A stretch of DNA of 64,000 bases from Paragordius varius. Taxonomy: Eukaryota; Nematomorpha. Both the position numbers and the translations under genes were made by a program. The stretch lies in the NCBI GenBank assembly GCA_964247055.1, contig OZ176052.1:13578001-13642000 (forward strand). Direction: 5' to 3'. Shown piece after piece: positions 9,824 to 23,404 of the stretch. Every line of letters begins with the position of its first letter. Within the stretch, counting starts at the first letter, position 1. The notes beneath the pieces are model-generated. The model did no database searches. It was given only the letters and a program-made list of their open reading frames with translations, and had not been told where the DNA came from.

Positions 9824-11373
9824 TTTGGGGTGATGATGGAACTACCATAGGGCTACCCAAAAAAAATTATGGTGACATCACATGATCAAATTTGGATTTT
9901 AGGTAGCCATTTTTATTTTTAATATCGTATAAAATAAATTTTTTAAATATTTAAAAAATTCATAAAAATTACATTTATACTCCGATCTCGACAATATTTG
10001 GGGTGATGATGGAACTACCATAGGGCTACCCAAAAAAAATTTTAGTGACATCACCTGATCAAATTTGGATTTTAGGTAGCCATTTTTATTTTTAAATATA
10101 AAATAAATTTTTTAAATATTTAAAAAATTCATAAAAATTACATTTATAGTCCGATCCCCAAAATATTTGGGGTGATGATGGAACAACCATAGGGCTACGC
10201 AAAAAAAATTATGGCGACATCACCTGATCAAATTTGGATTTTAGGTAGCCATTTTTATTTTTAAAATCGTATAAAATAAATTTTTTAAATATTTAAAAAA
10301 TTAAAAAAAATTACATTTATACTCCGATCTCGAAAATATTTGGGGTGATGATGGAACTACCATAGGGCTACCCAAAAAAATTATGGCGACATCACCTGAT
10401 CAAATTTGGATTTTAGGTAGCCATTTTTATTTTTAAAATCGTATAAAATAAATTTTTTAAATGTTTAAAAAATTCATAAAAATTACATTTATAGTCCGAT
10501 CCCCAAAATATTTGGGGTGATGATGGAATTACCATAGGGCTACCCAAAAAATTATGGTGACATCACCTGATCAAATTTGGATTTTAGGTAGCCATTTTTA
10601 TTTTTAAAATCGTATAAAATAAATTTTTTAAATGTTTAAAAAATTCATAAAAATTACATTTATAGTCCGATCTCGAAAATATTTGGGGTGATGATGGAAC
10701 AACCATAGGGCTACCCAAAAAAAATTATAGTGACATCACCTGATCAAATTTGGATTTTAGGTAGCCATTTTTATTTTTAAAATCGTATAAAATAAATTTT
10801 TTAAATATTTAAAAAATTCATAAAAATTACATTTATAGTCCGATCCCCAAAATATTTGGGGTGATGATGGAATTACCATAGGGCTACCCAAAAAAAATTA
10901 TGGCGACATCACCTGATCAAATTTGGATTTTAGGTAGCCATTTTTATTTTTAAAATCGTATAAAATAAATTTTTTAAATATTTAAAAAATTCATAAAAAT
11001 TACATTTATAGTCCGATCCCCAAAATATTTGGGGTGATGATGGAACAACCATAGGGCTACGCAAAAAAAATTATGGTGACATCACCTGATCAAATTTGGA
11101 TTTTAGGTAGCCATTTTTATTTTTAATATCGTATAAAATAAATTTTTTTAATATTTAAAAAATTCATAAAAATTACATTTATACTCCGATCTCGACAATA
11201 TTTGGGGTGATGATGGAACTACCATAGGGCTACCCAAAAAAAATTATAGTGACATCACCTGATCAAATTTGGATTTTAGGTAGCCATTTTTATTTTTAAA
11301 ATCGTATAAAATAATATTTTTAAATATTAAAAAAATTCATAAAAATTACATTTATAGTCCGATCCCCAAAGTA
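9824..11373 (+). repeat. Nine-monomer HOR, copy 1 (1550 bp), ending in a chimeric monomer
   Basis: Monomers start at 9824, 9997, 10166, 10339, 10511, 10682, 10855, 11028 and 11201. The first eight repeat 6892-8268. The last (11201-11373) is chimeric: its 5' part (TAGTGAC) matches the monomer at 8269, and its 3' part (AATAATATTTTT, tail CCCCAAAGTA) matches the monomer at 9651. It is followed directly by the CATCACATGATC monomer that begins the next copy. Confidence 0.92.
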
Positions 11374-12923
11374 TTTGGGGTGATGATGGAACTACCATAG
11401 GGCTACCCAAAAAAAATTATGGTGACATCACATGATCAAATTTGGATTTTAGGTAGCCATTTTTATTTTTAATATCGTATAAAATAAATTTTTTAAATAT
11501 TTAAAAAATTCATAAAAATTACATTTATACTCCGATCTCGACAATATTTGGGGTGATGATGGAACTACCATAGGGCTACCCAAAAAAAATTTTAGTGACA
11601 TCACCTGATCAAATTTGGATTTTAGGTAGCCATTTTTATTTTTAAATATAAAATAAATTTTTTAAATATTTAAAAAATTCATAAAAATTACATTTATAGT
11701 CCGATCCCCAAAATATTTGGGGTGATGATGGAACAACCATAGGGCTACGCAAAAAAAATTATGGCGACATCACCTGATCAAATTTGGATTTTAGGTAGCC
11801 ATTTTTATTTTTAAAATCGTATAAAATAAATTTTTTAAATATTTAAAAAATTAAAAAAAATTACATTTATACTCCGATCTCGAAAATATTTGGGGTGATG
11901 ATGGAACTACCATAGGGCTACCCAAAAAAATTATGGCGACATCACCTGATCAAATTTGGATTTTAGGTAGCCATTTTTATTTTTAAAATCGTATAAAATA
12001 AATTTTTTAAATGTTTAAAAAATTCATAAAAATTACATTTATAGTCCGATCCCCAAAATATTTGGGGTGATGATGGAATTACCATAGGGCTACCCAAAAA
12101 ATTATGGTGACATCACCTGATCAAATTTGGATTTTAGGTAGCCATTTTTATTTTTAAAATCGTATAAAATAAATTTTTTAAATGTTTAAAAAATTCATAA
12201 AAATTACATTTATAGTCCGATCTCGAAAATATTTGGGGTGATGATGGAACAACCATAGGGCTACCCAAAAAAAATTATAGTGACATCACCTGATCAAATT
12301 TGGATTTTAGGTAGCCATTTTTATTTTTAAAATCGTATAAAATAAATTTTTTAAATATTTAAAAAATTCATAAAAATTACATTTATAGTCCGATCCCCAA
12401 AATATTTGGGGTGATGATGGAATTACCATAGGGCTACCCAAAAAAAATTATGGCGACATCACCTGATCAAATTTGGATTTTAGGTAGCCATTTTTATTTT
12501 TAAAATCGTATAAAATAAATTTTTTAAATATTTAAAAAATTCATAAAAATTACATTTATAGTCCGATCCCCAAAATATTTGGGGTGATGATGGAACAACC
12601 ATAGGGCTACGCAAAAAAAATTATGGTGACATCACCTGATCAAATTTGGATTTTAGGTAGCCATTTTTATTTTTAATATCGTATAAAATAAATTTTTTTA
12701 ATATTTAAAAAATTCATAAAAATTACATTTATACTCCGATCTCGACAATATTTAGGGTGATGATGGAACTACCATAGGGCTACCCAAAAAAAATTATAGT
12801 GACATCACCTGATCAAATTTGGATTTTAGGTAGCCATTTTTATTTTTAAAATCGTATAAAATAAATTTTTTAAATATTTAAAAAATTCATAAAAATTACA
12901 TTTATAGTCCGATCCCCAAAATA
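11374..12923 (+). repeat. Nine-monomer HOR, copy 2 (1550 bp)
   Basis: Monomers start at 11374, 11547, 11716, 11889, 12061, 12232, 12405, 12578 and 12751, repeating 9824-11373 at an offset of 1550 bp with all the length variants conserved (169, 172 and 171 bp members). The ninth is not chimeric: it has the ordinary TAGTGAC/CCCCAAAATA form and a TTTAGGG head. Confidence 0.92.
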
Positions 12924-14133
12924 TTTGGGGTGATGATGGAACTACCATAGGGCTACCCAAAAAAAATTATAGTGACATCACCTGATCAAATTTGGATTTT
13001 AGGTAGCCATTTTTATTTTTAAAATCGTATAAAATAAATTTTTTAAATATTTAAAAAATTCATAAAAATTACATTTATAGTCCGATCCCCAAAATATTTG
13101 GGGTGATGATGGAATTACCATAGGGCTACCCAAAAAAAATTATGGCGACATCACCTGATCAAATTTGGATTTTAGGTAGCCATTTTTATTTTTAAAATCG
13201 TATAAAATAAATTTTTTAAATATTTAAAAAATTCATAAAAATTACATTTATAGTCCGATCCCCAAAATATTTGGGGTGATGATGGAACAACCTTAGGGCT
13301 ACGCAAAAAAAATTATGGTGACATCACCTGATCAAATTTGGATTTTAGGTAGCCATTTTTATTTTTAATATCGTATAAAATAAATTTTTTTAATATTTAA
13401 AAAATTCATAAAAATTACATTTATACTCCGATCTCGACAATATTTGGGGTGATGATGGAACTACCATAGGGCTACCCAAAAAAAATTATAGTGACATCAC
13501 CTGATCAAATTTGGATTTTAGGTAGCCATTTTTATTTTTAAAATCGTATAAAATAAATTTTTTAAATATTTAAAAAATTCATAAAAATTACATTTATAGT
13601 CCGATCCCCAAAATATTTGGGGTGATGATGGAACTACCATAGGGCTACCCAAAAAAAATTATGGCGACATCACCTGATCAAATTTGGATTTTAGGTAGCC
13701 ATTTTTATTTTTAAAATCGTATAAAATAAATTTTTAAATATTTAAAAAATTCATAAAAATTACATTTATACTCCGATCTCGACAATATTTGGGGTGATGA
13801 TGGAGCTACCATAGGGCTACCCAAAAAAAATTATGGTGACATCACCTGATCAAATTTGAATTTTAGGTAGCGCTTTTTATTTTTAAAATCGTATAAAATA
13901 AATTTTTTAAATATTTAAAAAATTCATAAAAATTACATTTATACTCCGATCTCGAAAATATTTGGGGTGATGATGGAACTACCATAGGGCTACCCAAAAA
14001 AAATTATGGTGACATCACCTGATCAAATTTGGATTTTAGGTAGCCATTTTTATTTTTAAAATCGTATAAAATAAATTTTTTAAATATTAAAAAAATTCAT
14101 AAAAATTACATTTATAGTCCGATCCCCAAAGTA
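12924..14133 (+). repeat. Seven monomers copying 8441-9650
   Basis: Monomers start at 12924, 13097, 13270, 13443, 13616, 13788 and 13961. They continue the 26-monomer duplication (offset 4483 bp from 8441) and include the GGCGAC/five-T then AGCGCT pair at 13616 and 13788. Small private changes are ACCTTAGGG at 13270 and GGAGCTACC at 13788. Confidence 0.9.
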
Positions 14134-17100
14134 TTTGGGGTGATGATGGAACTACCATAGGGCTACCCAAAAAAAATTATGGTGACATCACCTGATCAAA
14201 TTTGGATTTTAGGTAGCCATTTTTATTTTTAAAATCGTATAAAATAATATTTTTAAATATTAAAAAAATTCATAAAAATTACATTTATAGTCCGATCCCC
14301 AAAGTATTTGGGGTGATGATGGAACTACCATAGGGCTACCCAAAAAAATTATAGTGACATCACCAAATTTGGATTTTAGGTAGCCATTTTTATTTTTAAA
14401 ATCGTAAAAAATAAATTTTTTAAATATTTAAAAAATTCATAAAAATTACATTTATACTCCGATCTCGAAAATATTTGGGGTGATGATGGAACTACCATAG
14501 GGCTACCCAAAAAAATTATAGTGACATCACCTGATCAAATTTGGATTTTAGGAAGCCATTTTTATTTTTAAAATCATATAAAATAAATTTTTTAAATATT
14601 TAAAAAATTCATAAAAATTACATTTATACTCCGATCTCGAAAATATTTGGGGTGATGATGGAACTACCATAGGGCTACCCAAAAAAATTATAGTGACATC
14701 ACCTGATCAAATTTGGATTTTAGGTAGCCATTTTTATTTTTAAAATCGTATAAAATATATTTTTTAAATATTTAAAAAATTCATAAAAATTACATTTATA
14801 CTCCGATCTCGAAAATATTTGGGGTGATGATGGAACTACCATAGGGCTACCCAAAAAAATTATGGTGACATCACCTGATCAAATTTGGATTTTAGGTAGC
14901 CATTTTTATTTTTAAAATCGTATAAAATAAATTTTTTAAATATTTAAAAAATTCATAAAAATTACATTTATAGTCCGATCCCCAAAGTATTTGGGGTGAT
15001 GATGGAACTACCATAGGGCTACCCAAAAAAAATTATGCTGACATCACCTGATCAAATTTGGATTTTAGGTAGCCATTTTTATTTTTAATATCGTATAAAA
15101 TAATATTTTTAAATATTAACAAAATTCATAAAAATTACATTTATAGTCCGATCCCCAAAGTATTTGGGGTGATAATGTAACTACCATAGGGCTACCCAAA
15201 AAAATTATAGTGACATCACCTGATCAAATTTGGATTTTAGGTAGCCATTTTTATTTTTAAAATCGTAAAAAATAAATTTTTTAAATATTTAAAAAATTCA
15301 TAAAAATTACATTTATACTCCGGTCTCGAAAATATTTGGGGTGATGATGGAACTACCATAGGGCTACCCAAAAAAATTATAGTGACATCACCTGATCAAA
15401 TTTTTTAGGTAGCCATTTTTATTTTTAAAATCATATAAAATAAATTTTTTAAATATTTAAAAAATTCATAAAAATTACATTTATACTCCGATCTCGAAAA
15501 TATTTGGGGTGATGATGGAACTACCATAGGGCTACCCAAAAAAATTATAGTGACATCACCTGATCAAATTTGGATTTTAGGTAGCCATTTTTATTTTTAA
15601 AATCGTATAAAATATATTTTTTAAATATTTAAAAAATTCATAAAAATTACATTTATACTCCGATCTCGAAAATATTTGGGGTGATGATGGAACTACCATA
15701 GGGCTACCCAAAAAAATTATGGTGACATCACCTGATCAAATTTAAATTTTAGGTAGCCATTTTTATTTTTAAAATCGTATAAAATAAATTTTTTAAATAT
15801 TTAAAAAATTCATAAAAATTACATTTATACTCCGATCTCGAAAATATTTGGGGTGATGATGGAACTACCATAGGGCTACCCAAAAAAATTATAGTGACAT
15901 CACCTGATCAAATTTGGATTTTAGGTAGCCATTTTTATTTTTAAAATCGTATAAAATAAATTTTTTAAATATTTTAAAAATTCATAAAAATTACATTTAT
16001 ACTCCGATCTCGAAAATATTTGGGGTGATGATGGAATTACCATAGGGCTACCCAAAAAAAATATGGTGACATCACCTGATCAAATTTGGATTTTAGGTAG
16101 CCATTTTTATTTTTAAAATCGTATAAAATAAATTTTTTAAATATTTAAAAAATTCATAAAAATTACATTTATACTCCGATCTCGAAAATATTTGGGGTGA
16201 TGATGGAACTACCATAGGGCTACCCAAAAAAAATTATGGTGACATCACCTGATCAAATTTGGATTTTAGGTAGCCATTTTTATTTTTAAAATCGTATAAA
16301 ATAAATTTTTTAAATATTTAAAAAATTCAAAAAAATTACATTTATACTCCGATCTCGACAATATTTGGGGTGATGATGGAACTACCATAGAGCTACGCAA
16401 AAAAAATTATGGCGACATCACCTGATCAAATTTGGATTTTAGGTAGCCATTTTTATTTTTAAAATCCTATAAAATAAATTTTTTAAATATTTAAAAAATT
16501 CATAAAAATTACATTTATAGTCCGATCCCCAAAATATTTGGGGTGATGATGGAACAACCATAGGGCTACGCAAAAAAAATTATGGTGACATCACCTGATC
16601 AAATTTGGATTTTAGGTAGCCATTTTTATTTTTAATATCGTATAAAATAAATTTTTTAAATATTTAAAAAATTCATAAAAATTACATTTATACTCCGATC
16701 TCGACAATATTTGGGGTGATGATGGAACTACCATAGGGCTACCCAAAAAAAATTATAGTGACATCACCTGATCAAATTTGGATTTTAGGTAGCCATTTTT
16801 ATTTTTAAAATCGTATAAAATAAATTTTTTAAATATTTAAAAAATTCATAAAAATTACATTTATAGTCCGATCCCCAAAATATTTGGGGTGATGATGGAA
16901 CTACCATAGGGCTACCCAAAAAAAATTATGGCGACATCACCTGATCAAATTTGGATTTTAGGTAGCCATTTTTATTTTTAAAATCGTATAAAATAAATTT
17001 TTTAAATATTTAAAAAATTCATAAAAATTATTATACTCCGATCTCGAAAATATTTGGGGTGATGATGGAACTACCATAGGGCTACCCAAATAAAATTATG

Positions 17101-18768
17101 GTGACATCACCTGATCAAATTTGGATTTTAGGTAGCCATTTTTATTTTTAATATCGTATAAAATAAATTTTTTAAATATTTAAAAAATTCATAAAAATTA
17201 CATTTATAGTCCGATCCCCAAAATATTTGGGGTGATGATGGAATTACCATAGGGCTACCCAAAAAAAATTATGGTGACACCACCTGATCAAATTTGGATT
17301 TTAGGTAGCCATTTTTATTTTTAAAATCGTATAAAATAAATTTTTTAAATTTTTAAAAAATTCATAAAAATTACATTTATACTCCGATCTCGACAATATT
17401 TGGGGTGATGATGGAACTACCATAGGGCTACCCAAAAAAAATTATAGTGACATCACCTGATAAAATTTGGATTTTAGGTAGCCATTTTTATTTTTAAAAT
17501 CGTATAAAATAAATTTTTTAAATATTTAAAAAATTCATAAAAATTACATTTATAGTCCGATCTCGACAATATTTGGGGTGATGATGGAATTACCATAGGG
17601 CTACCCAACAAAAATTATGGTGACATCACCTGATCAAATTTGGATTTTAGGTAGCCATTTTTATTTTTAAAATCGTATAAAATAAATTTTTTAAATATTT
17701 AAAAAATTCATAAAAATTATATTTATAGTCCGATCCCCAAAATATTTGGGGTGATGATGGAATTACCATAGGGCTACCCAAAAAAAATTATGGTGACATC
17801 ACCTGATCAAATTTGGATTTTAGGTAGCCATTTTTATTTTTAATATCGTATAAAATAAATTTTTTAAATATTTAAAAAATTCATAAAAATTACATTTATA
17901 CTCCGATCTCGACAATATTTGGGGTGATGATGGAACTACCATAGGGCTACCCAAAAAAAATTATAGTGACATCACCTGATCAAATTTGGATTTTAGGTAG
18001 CCATTTTTATTTTTAAAATCGTATAAAATAAATTTTTTAAATATTTAAAAAATTCATACATTTATAGTCCGATCCCCAAAATATTTGGGGTGATGATGGA
18101 ATTACCATAGGGCTACCCAAAAAAAATTATGGTGACATCACCTGATCAAATTTGGATTTTAGGTAGCCATTTTTATTTTTAATATCGTATAAAATAAATT
18201 TTTTAAATATTTAAAAAATTCATAAAAATTACATTTATACTCCGATCTCGACAATATTTGGGGTGATGATGGAACTACCATAGGGCTACCCAAAAAAAAT
18301 TATAGTGACATCACCTGATCAAATTTGGATTTTAGGTAGCCATTTTTATTTTTAATATCGTATAAAATAAATTTTTTAAATATTTAAAAAAATCATAAAA
18401 ATTACATTTATACTCCGATCTCGACAATATTTGGGGTGATGATGGAACTACCATAGGGCTACCCAAAAAAAATTATAGTGACATCACCTGATCAAATTTG
18501 GATTTTAGGTAGCCATTTTTATTTTCAAAATCGTATAAAATAAATTTTTTAAATATTTAAAAAATTCATACATTTATAGTCCGATCCCCAAAATATTTGG
18601 GGTGATGATGGAATTACCATAGGGCTACCCAAAAAAAATTATGGTGACATCACCTGATCAAATTTGGATTTTAGGTAGCCATTTTTATTTTTAATATCGT
18701 ATAAAATAAATTTTTTAAATATTTAAAAAATTCATAAAAATTACATTTATACTCCGATCTCGACAATA
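14134..18768 (+). repeat. 27-monomer HOR unit C, copy 1 (4635 bp)
   Basis: Monomers start at 14134, 14307, 14474, 14646, 14818, 14990, 15163, 15335, 15503, 15675, 15847, 16019, 16191, 16364, 16537, 16710, 16883, 17053, 17226, 17399, 17572, 17745, 17918, 18084, 18257, 18430 and 18596. Rare private variants make the unit recognisable: TGATC deleted at 14307 (167 bp), GGAAGCC with AATCATAT at 14474, ATATATTTTTT at 14646, TATGCTGAC at 14990, GATAATGTAACT at 15163, a shortened CAAATTTTTTAGG at 15335, CAAATTTAAATTT at 15675, AATCCTAT at 16364, CAAATAAAATT at 17053, GACACCACC at 17226 and CAACAAAAATT at 17572. Every one recurs in copy 2. Confidence 0.95.
17918..18768 (+). repeat. Five-monomer HOR, first instance (851 bp)
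   Basis: The five monomers are: TAGTGAC with a 7-bp deletion giving TTCATACATTT (166 bp); GAATTACC/AATATCG; TAGTGAC/AATATCG with AAAAAAATCAT; TTTTCAAAATCG with the same 7-bp deletion (166 bp); and GAATTACC/AATATCG. It closes unit C copy 1. The same five recur at 22554 and again at 23405. Confidence 0.92.
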
Positions 18769-21700
18769 TTTGGGGTGATGATGGAACTACCATAGGGCTA
18801 CCCAAAAAAAATTATGGTGACATCACCTGATCAAATTTGGATTTTAGGTAGCCATTTTTATTTTTAAAATCGTATAAAATAATATTTTTAAATATTAAAA
18901 AAATTCATAAAAATTACATTTATAGTCCGATCCCCAAAGTATTTGGGGTGATGATGGAACTACCATAGGGCTACCCAAAAAAATTATAGTGACATCACCA
19001 AATTTGGATTTTAGGTAGCCATTTTTATTTTTAAAATCGTAAAAAATAAATTTTTTAAATATTTAAAAAATTCATAAAAATTACATTTATACTCCGATCT
19101 CGAAAATATTTGGGGTGATGATGGAACTACCATAGGGCTACCCAAAAAAATTATAGTGACATCACCTGATCAAATTTGGATTTTAGGAAGCCATTTTTAT
19201 TTTTAAAATCATATAAAATAAATTTTTTAAATATTTAAAAAATTCATAAAAATTACATTTATACTCCGATCTCGAAAATATTTGGGGTGATGATGGAACT
19301 ACCATAGGGCTACCCAAAAAAATTATAGTGACATCACCTGATCAAATTTGGATTTTAGGTAGCCATTTTTATTTTTAAAATCGTATAAAATATATTTTTT
19401 AAATATTTAAAAAATTCATAAAAATTACATTTATACTCCGATCTCGAAAATATTTGGGGTGATGATGGAACTACCATAGGGCTACCCAAAAAAATTATGG
19501 TGACATCACCTGATCAAATTTGGATTTTAGGTAGCCATTTTTATTTTTAAAATCGTATAAAATAAATTTTTTAAATATTTAAAAAATTCATAAAAATTAC
19601 ATTTATAGTCCGATCCCCAAAGTATTTGGGGTGATGATGGAACTACCATAGGGCTACCCAAAAAAAATTATGCTGACATCACCTGATCAAATTTGGATTT
19701 TAGGTAGCCATTTTTATTTTTAATATCGTATAAAATAATATTTTTAAATATTAACAAAATTCATAAAAATTACATTTATAGTCCGATCCCCAAAGTATTT
19801 GGGGTGATAATGTAACTACCATAGGGCTACCCAAAAAAATTATAGTGACATCACCTGATCAAATTTGGATTTTAGGTAGCCATTTTTATTTTTAAAATCG
19901 TAAAAAATAAATTTTTTAAATATTTAAAAAATTCATAAAAATTACATTTATACTCCGGTCTCGAAAATATTTGGGGTGATGATGGAACTACCATAGGGCT
20001 ACCCAAAAAAATTATAGTGACATCACCTGATCAAATTTTTTTAGGTAGCCATTTTTATTTTTAAAATCATATAAAATAAATTTTTTAAATATTTAAAAAA
20101 TTCATAAAAATTACATTTATACTCCGATCTCGAAAATATTTGGGGTGATGATGGAACTACCATAGGGCTACCCAAAAAAATTATAGTGACATCACCTGAT
20201 CAAATTTGGATTTTAGGTAGCCATTTTTATTTTTAAAATCGTATAAAATATATTTTTTAAATATTTAAAAAATTCATAAAAATTACATTTATACTCCGAT
20301 CTCGAAAATATTTGGGGTGATGATGGAACTACCATAGGGCTACCCAAAAAAATTATGGTGACATCACCTGATCAAATTTAAATTTTAGGTAGCCATTTTT
20401 ATTTTTAAAATCGTATAAAATAAATTTTTTAAATATTTAAAAAATTCATAAAAATTACATTTATACTCCGATCTCGAAAATATTTGGGGTGATGATGGAA
20501 CTACCATAGGGCTACCCAAAAAAATTATAGTGACATCACCTGATCAAATTTGGATTTTAGGTAGCCATTTTTATTTTTAAAATCGTATAAAATAAATTTT
20601 TTAAATATTTTAAAAATTCATAAAAATTACATTTATACTCCGATCTCGAAAATATTTGGGGTGATGATGGAACTACCATAGGGCTACCCAAAAAAAATAT
20701 GGTGACATCACCTGATCAAATTTGGATTTTAGGTAGCCATTTTTATTTTTAAAATCGTATAAAATAAATTTTTTAAATATTTAAAAAATTCATAAAAATT
20801 ACATTTATACTCCGATCTCGAAAATATTTGGGGTGATGATGGAACTACCATAGGGCTACCCAAAAAAAATTATGGTGACATCACCTGATCAAATTTGGAT
20901 TTTAGGTAGCCATTTTTATTTTTAAAATCGTATAAAATAAATTTTTTAAATATTTAAAAAATTCAAAAAAATTACATTTATACTCCGATCTCGACAATAT
21001 TTGGGGTGATGATGGAACTACCATAGAGCTACGCAAAAAAAATTATGGCGACATCACCTGATCAAATTTGGATTTTAGGTAGCCATTTTTATTTTTAAAA
21101 TCCTATAAAATAAATTTTTTAAATATTTAAAAAATTCATAAAAATTACATTTATAGTCCGATCCCCAAAATATTTGGGGTGATGATGGAACAACCATAGG
21201 GCTACGCAAAAAAAATTATGGTGACATCACCTGATCAAATTTGGATTTTAGGTAGCCATTTTTATTTTTAATATCGTATAAAATAAATTTTTTAAATATT
21301 TAAAAAATTCATAAAAATTACATTTATACTCCGATCTCGACAATATTTGGGGTGATGATGGAACTACCATAGGGCTACCCAAAAAAAATTATAGTGACAT
21401 CACCTGATCAAATTTGGATTTTAGGTAGCCATTTTTATTTTTAAAATCGTATAAAATAAATTTTTTAAATATTTAAAAAATTCATAAAAATTACATTTAT
21501 AGTCCGATCCCCAAAATATTTGGGGTGATGATGGAACTACCATAGGGCTACCCAAAAAAAATTATGGCGACATCACCTGATCAAATTTGGATTTTAGGTA
21601 GCCATTTTTATTTTTAAAATCGTATAAAATAAATTTTTTAAATATTTAAAAAATTCATAAAAATTATTATACTCCGATCTCGAAAATATTTGGGGTGATG

Positions 21701-23404
21701 ATGGAACTACCATAGGGCTACCCAAATAAAATTATGGTGACATCACCTGATCAAATTTGGATTTTAGGTAGCCATTTTTATTTTTAATATCGTATAAAAT
21801 AAATTTTTTAAATATTTAAAAAATTCATAAAAATTACATTTATAGTCCGATCCCCAAAATATTTGGGGTGATGATGGAATTACCATAGGGCTACCCAAAA
21901 AAAATTATGGTGACACCACCTGATCAAATTTGGATTTTAGGTAGCCATTTTTATTTTTAAAATCGTATAAAATAAATTTTTTAAATTTTTAAAAAATTCA
22001 TAAAAATTACATTTATACTCCGATCTCGACAATATTTGGGGTGATGATGGAACTACCATAGGGCTACCCAAAAAAAATTATAGTGACATCACCTGATAAA
22101 ATTTGGATTTTAGGTAGCCATTTTTATTTTTAAAATCGTATAAAATAAATTTTTTAAATATTTAAAAAATTCATAAAAATTACATTTATAGTCCGATCTC
22201 GACAATATTTGGGGTGATGATGGAATTACCATAGGGCTACCCAACAAAAATTATGGTGACATCACCTGATCAAATTTGGATTTTAGGTAGCCATTTTTAT
22301 TTTTAAAATCGTATAAAATAAATTTTTTAAATATTTAAAAAATTCATAAAAATTATATTTATAGTCCGATCCCCAAAATATTTGGGGTGATGATGGAATT
22401 ACCATAGGGCTACCCAAAAAAAATTATGGTGACATCACCTGATCAAATTTGGATTTTAGGTAGCCATTTTTATTTTTAATATCGTATAAAATAAATTTTT
22501 TAAATATTTAAAAAATTCATAAAAATTACATTTATACTCCGATCTCGACAATATTTGGGGTGATGATGGAACTACCATAGGGCTACCCAAAAAAAATTAT
22601 AGTGACATCACCTGATCAAATTTGGATTTTAGGTAGCCATTTTTATTTTTAAAATCGTATAAAATAAATTTTTTAAATATTTAAAAAATTCATACATTTA
22701 TAGTCCGATCCCCAAAATATTTGGGGTGATGATGGAATTACCATAGGGCTACCCAAAAAAAATTATGGTGACATCACCTGATCAAATTTGGATTTTAGGT
22801 AGCCATTTTTATTTTTAATATCGTATAAAATAAATTTTTTAAATATTTAAAAAATTCATAAAAATTACATTTATACTCCGATCTCGACAATATTTGGGGT
22901 GATGATGGAACTACCATAGGGCTACCCAAAAAAAATTATAGTGACATCACCTGATCAAATTTGGATTTTAGGTAGCCATTTTTATTTTTAATATCGTATA
23001 AAATAAATTTTTTAAATATTTAAAAAAATCATAAAAATTACATTTATACTCCGATCTCGACAATATTTGGGGTGATGATGGAACTACCATAGGGCTACCC
23101 AAAAAAAATTATAGTGACATCACCTGATCAAATTTGGATTTTAGGTAGCCATTTTTATTTTCAAAATCGTATAAAATAAATTTTTTAAATATTTAAAAAA
23201 TTCATACATTTATAGTCCGATCCCCAAAATATTTGGGGTGATGATGGAATTACCATAGGGCTACCCAAAAAAAATTATGGTGACATCACCTGATCAAATT
23301 TGGATTTTAGGTAGCCATTTTTATTTTTAATATCGTATAAAATAAATTTTTTAAATATTTAAAAAATTCATAAAAATTACATTTATACTCCGATCTCGAC
23401 AATA
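18769..23404 (+). repeat. 27-monomer HOR unit C, copy 2 (4636 bp)
   Basis: Monomers start at 18769, 18942, 19109, 19281, 19453, 19625, 19798, 19970, 20139, 20311, 20483, 20655, 20827, 21000, 21173, 21346, 21519, 21689, 21862, 22035, 22208, 22381, 22554, 22720, 22893, 23066 and 23232. The order and all rare variants match copy 1. In marker-level reading I noticed only two differences: one extra T in the T run of the monomer at 19970, and GAACTACC at 20655 where copy 1 (16019) has GAATTACC. This is the largest and cleanest duplication in the window and looks very recent. Confidence 0.95.
22554..23404 (+). repeat. Five-monomer HOR, second instance (851 bp)
   Basis: This repeats 17918-18768 as the end of unit C copy 2 and is followed at once by a third instance, so the 851-bp subunit was duplicated after, or independently of, the 4.6-kb duplication. 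Confidence 0.92.

Noticed and set aside
12751-12757. Plant-type telomere unit TTTAGGG (also at 51022 and 55504)
   Set aside because: Single units produced by one base change in the TTTGGGG head, never in tandem.
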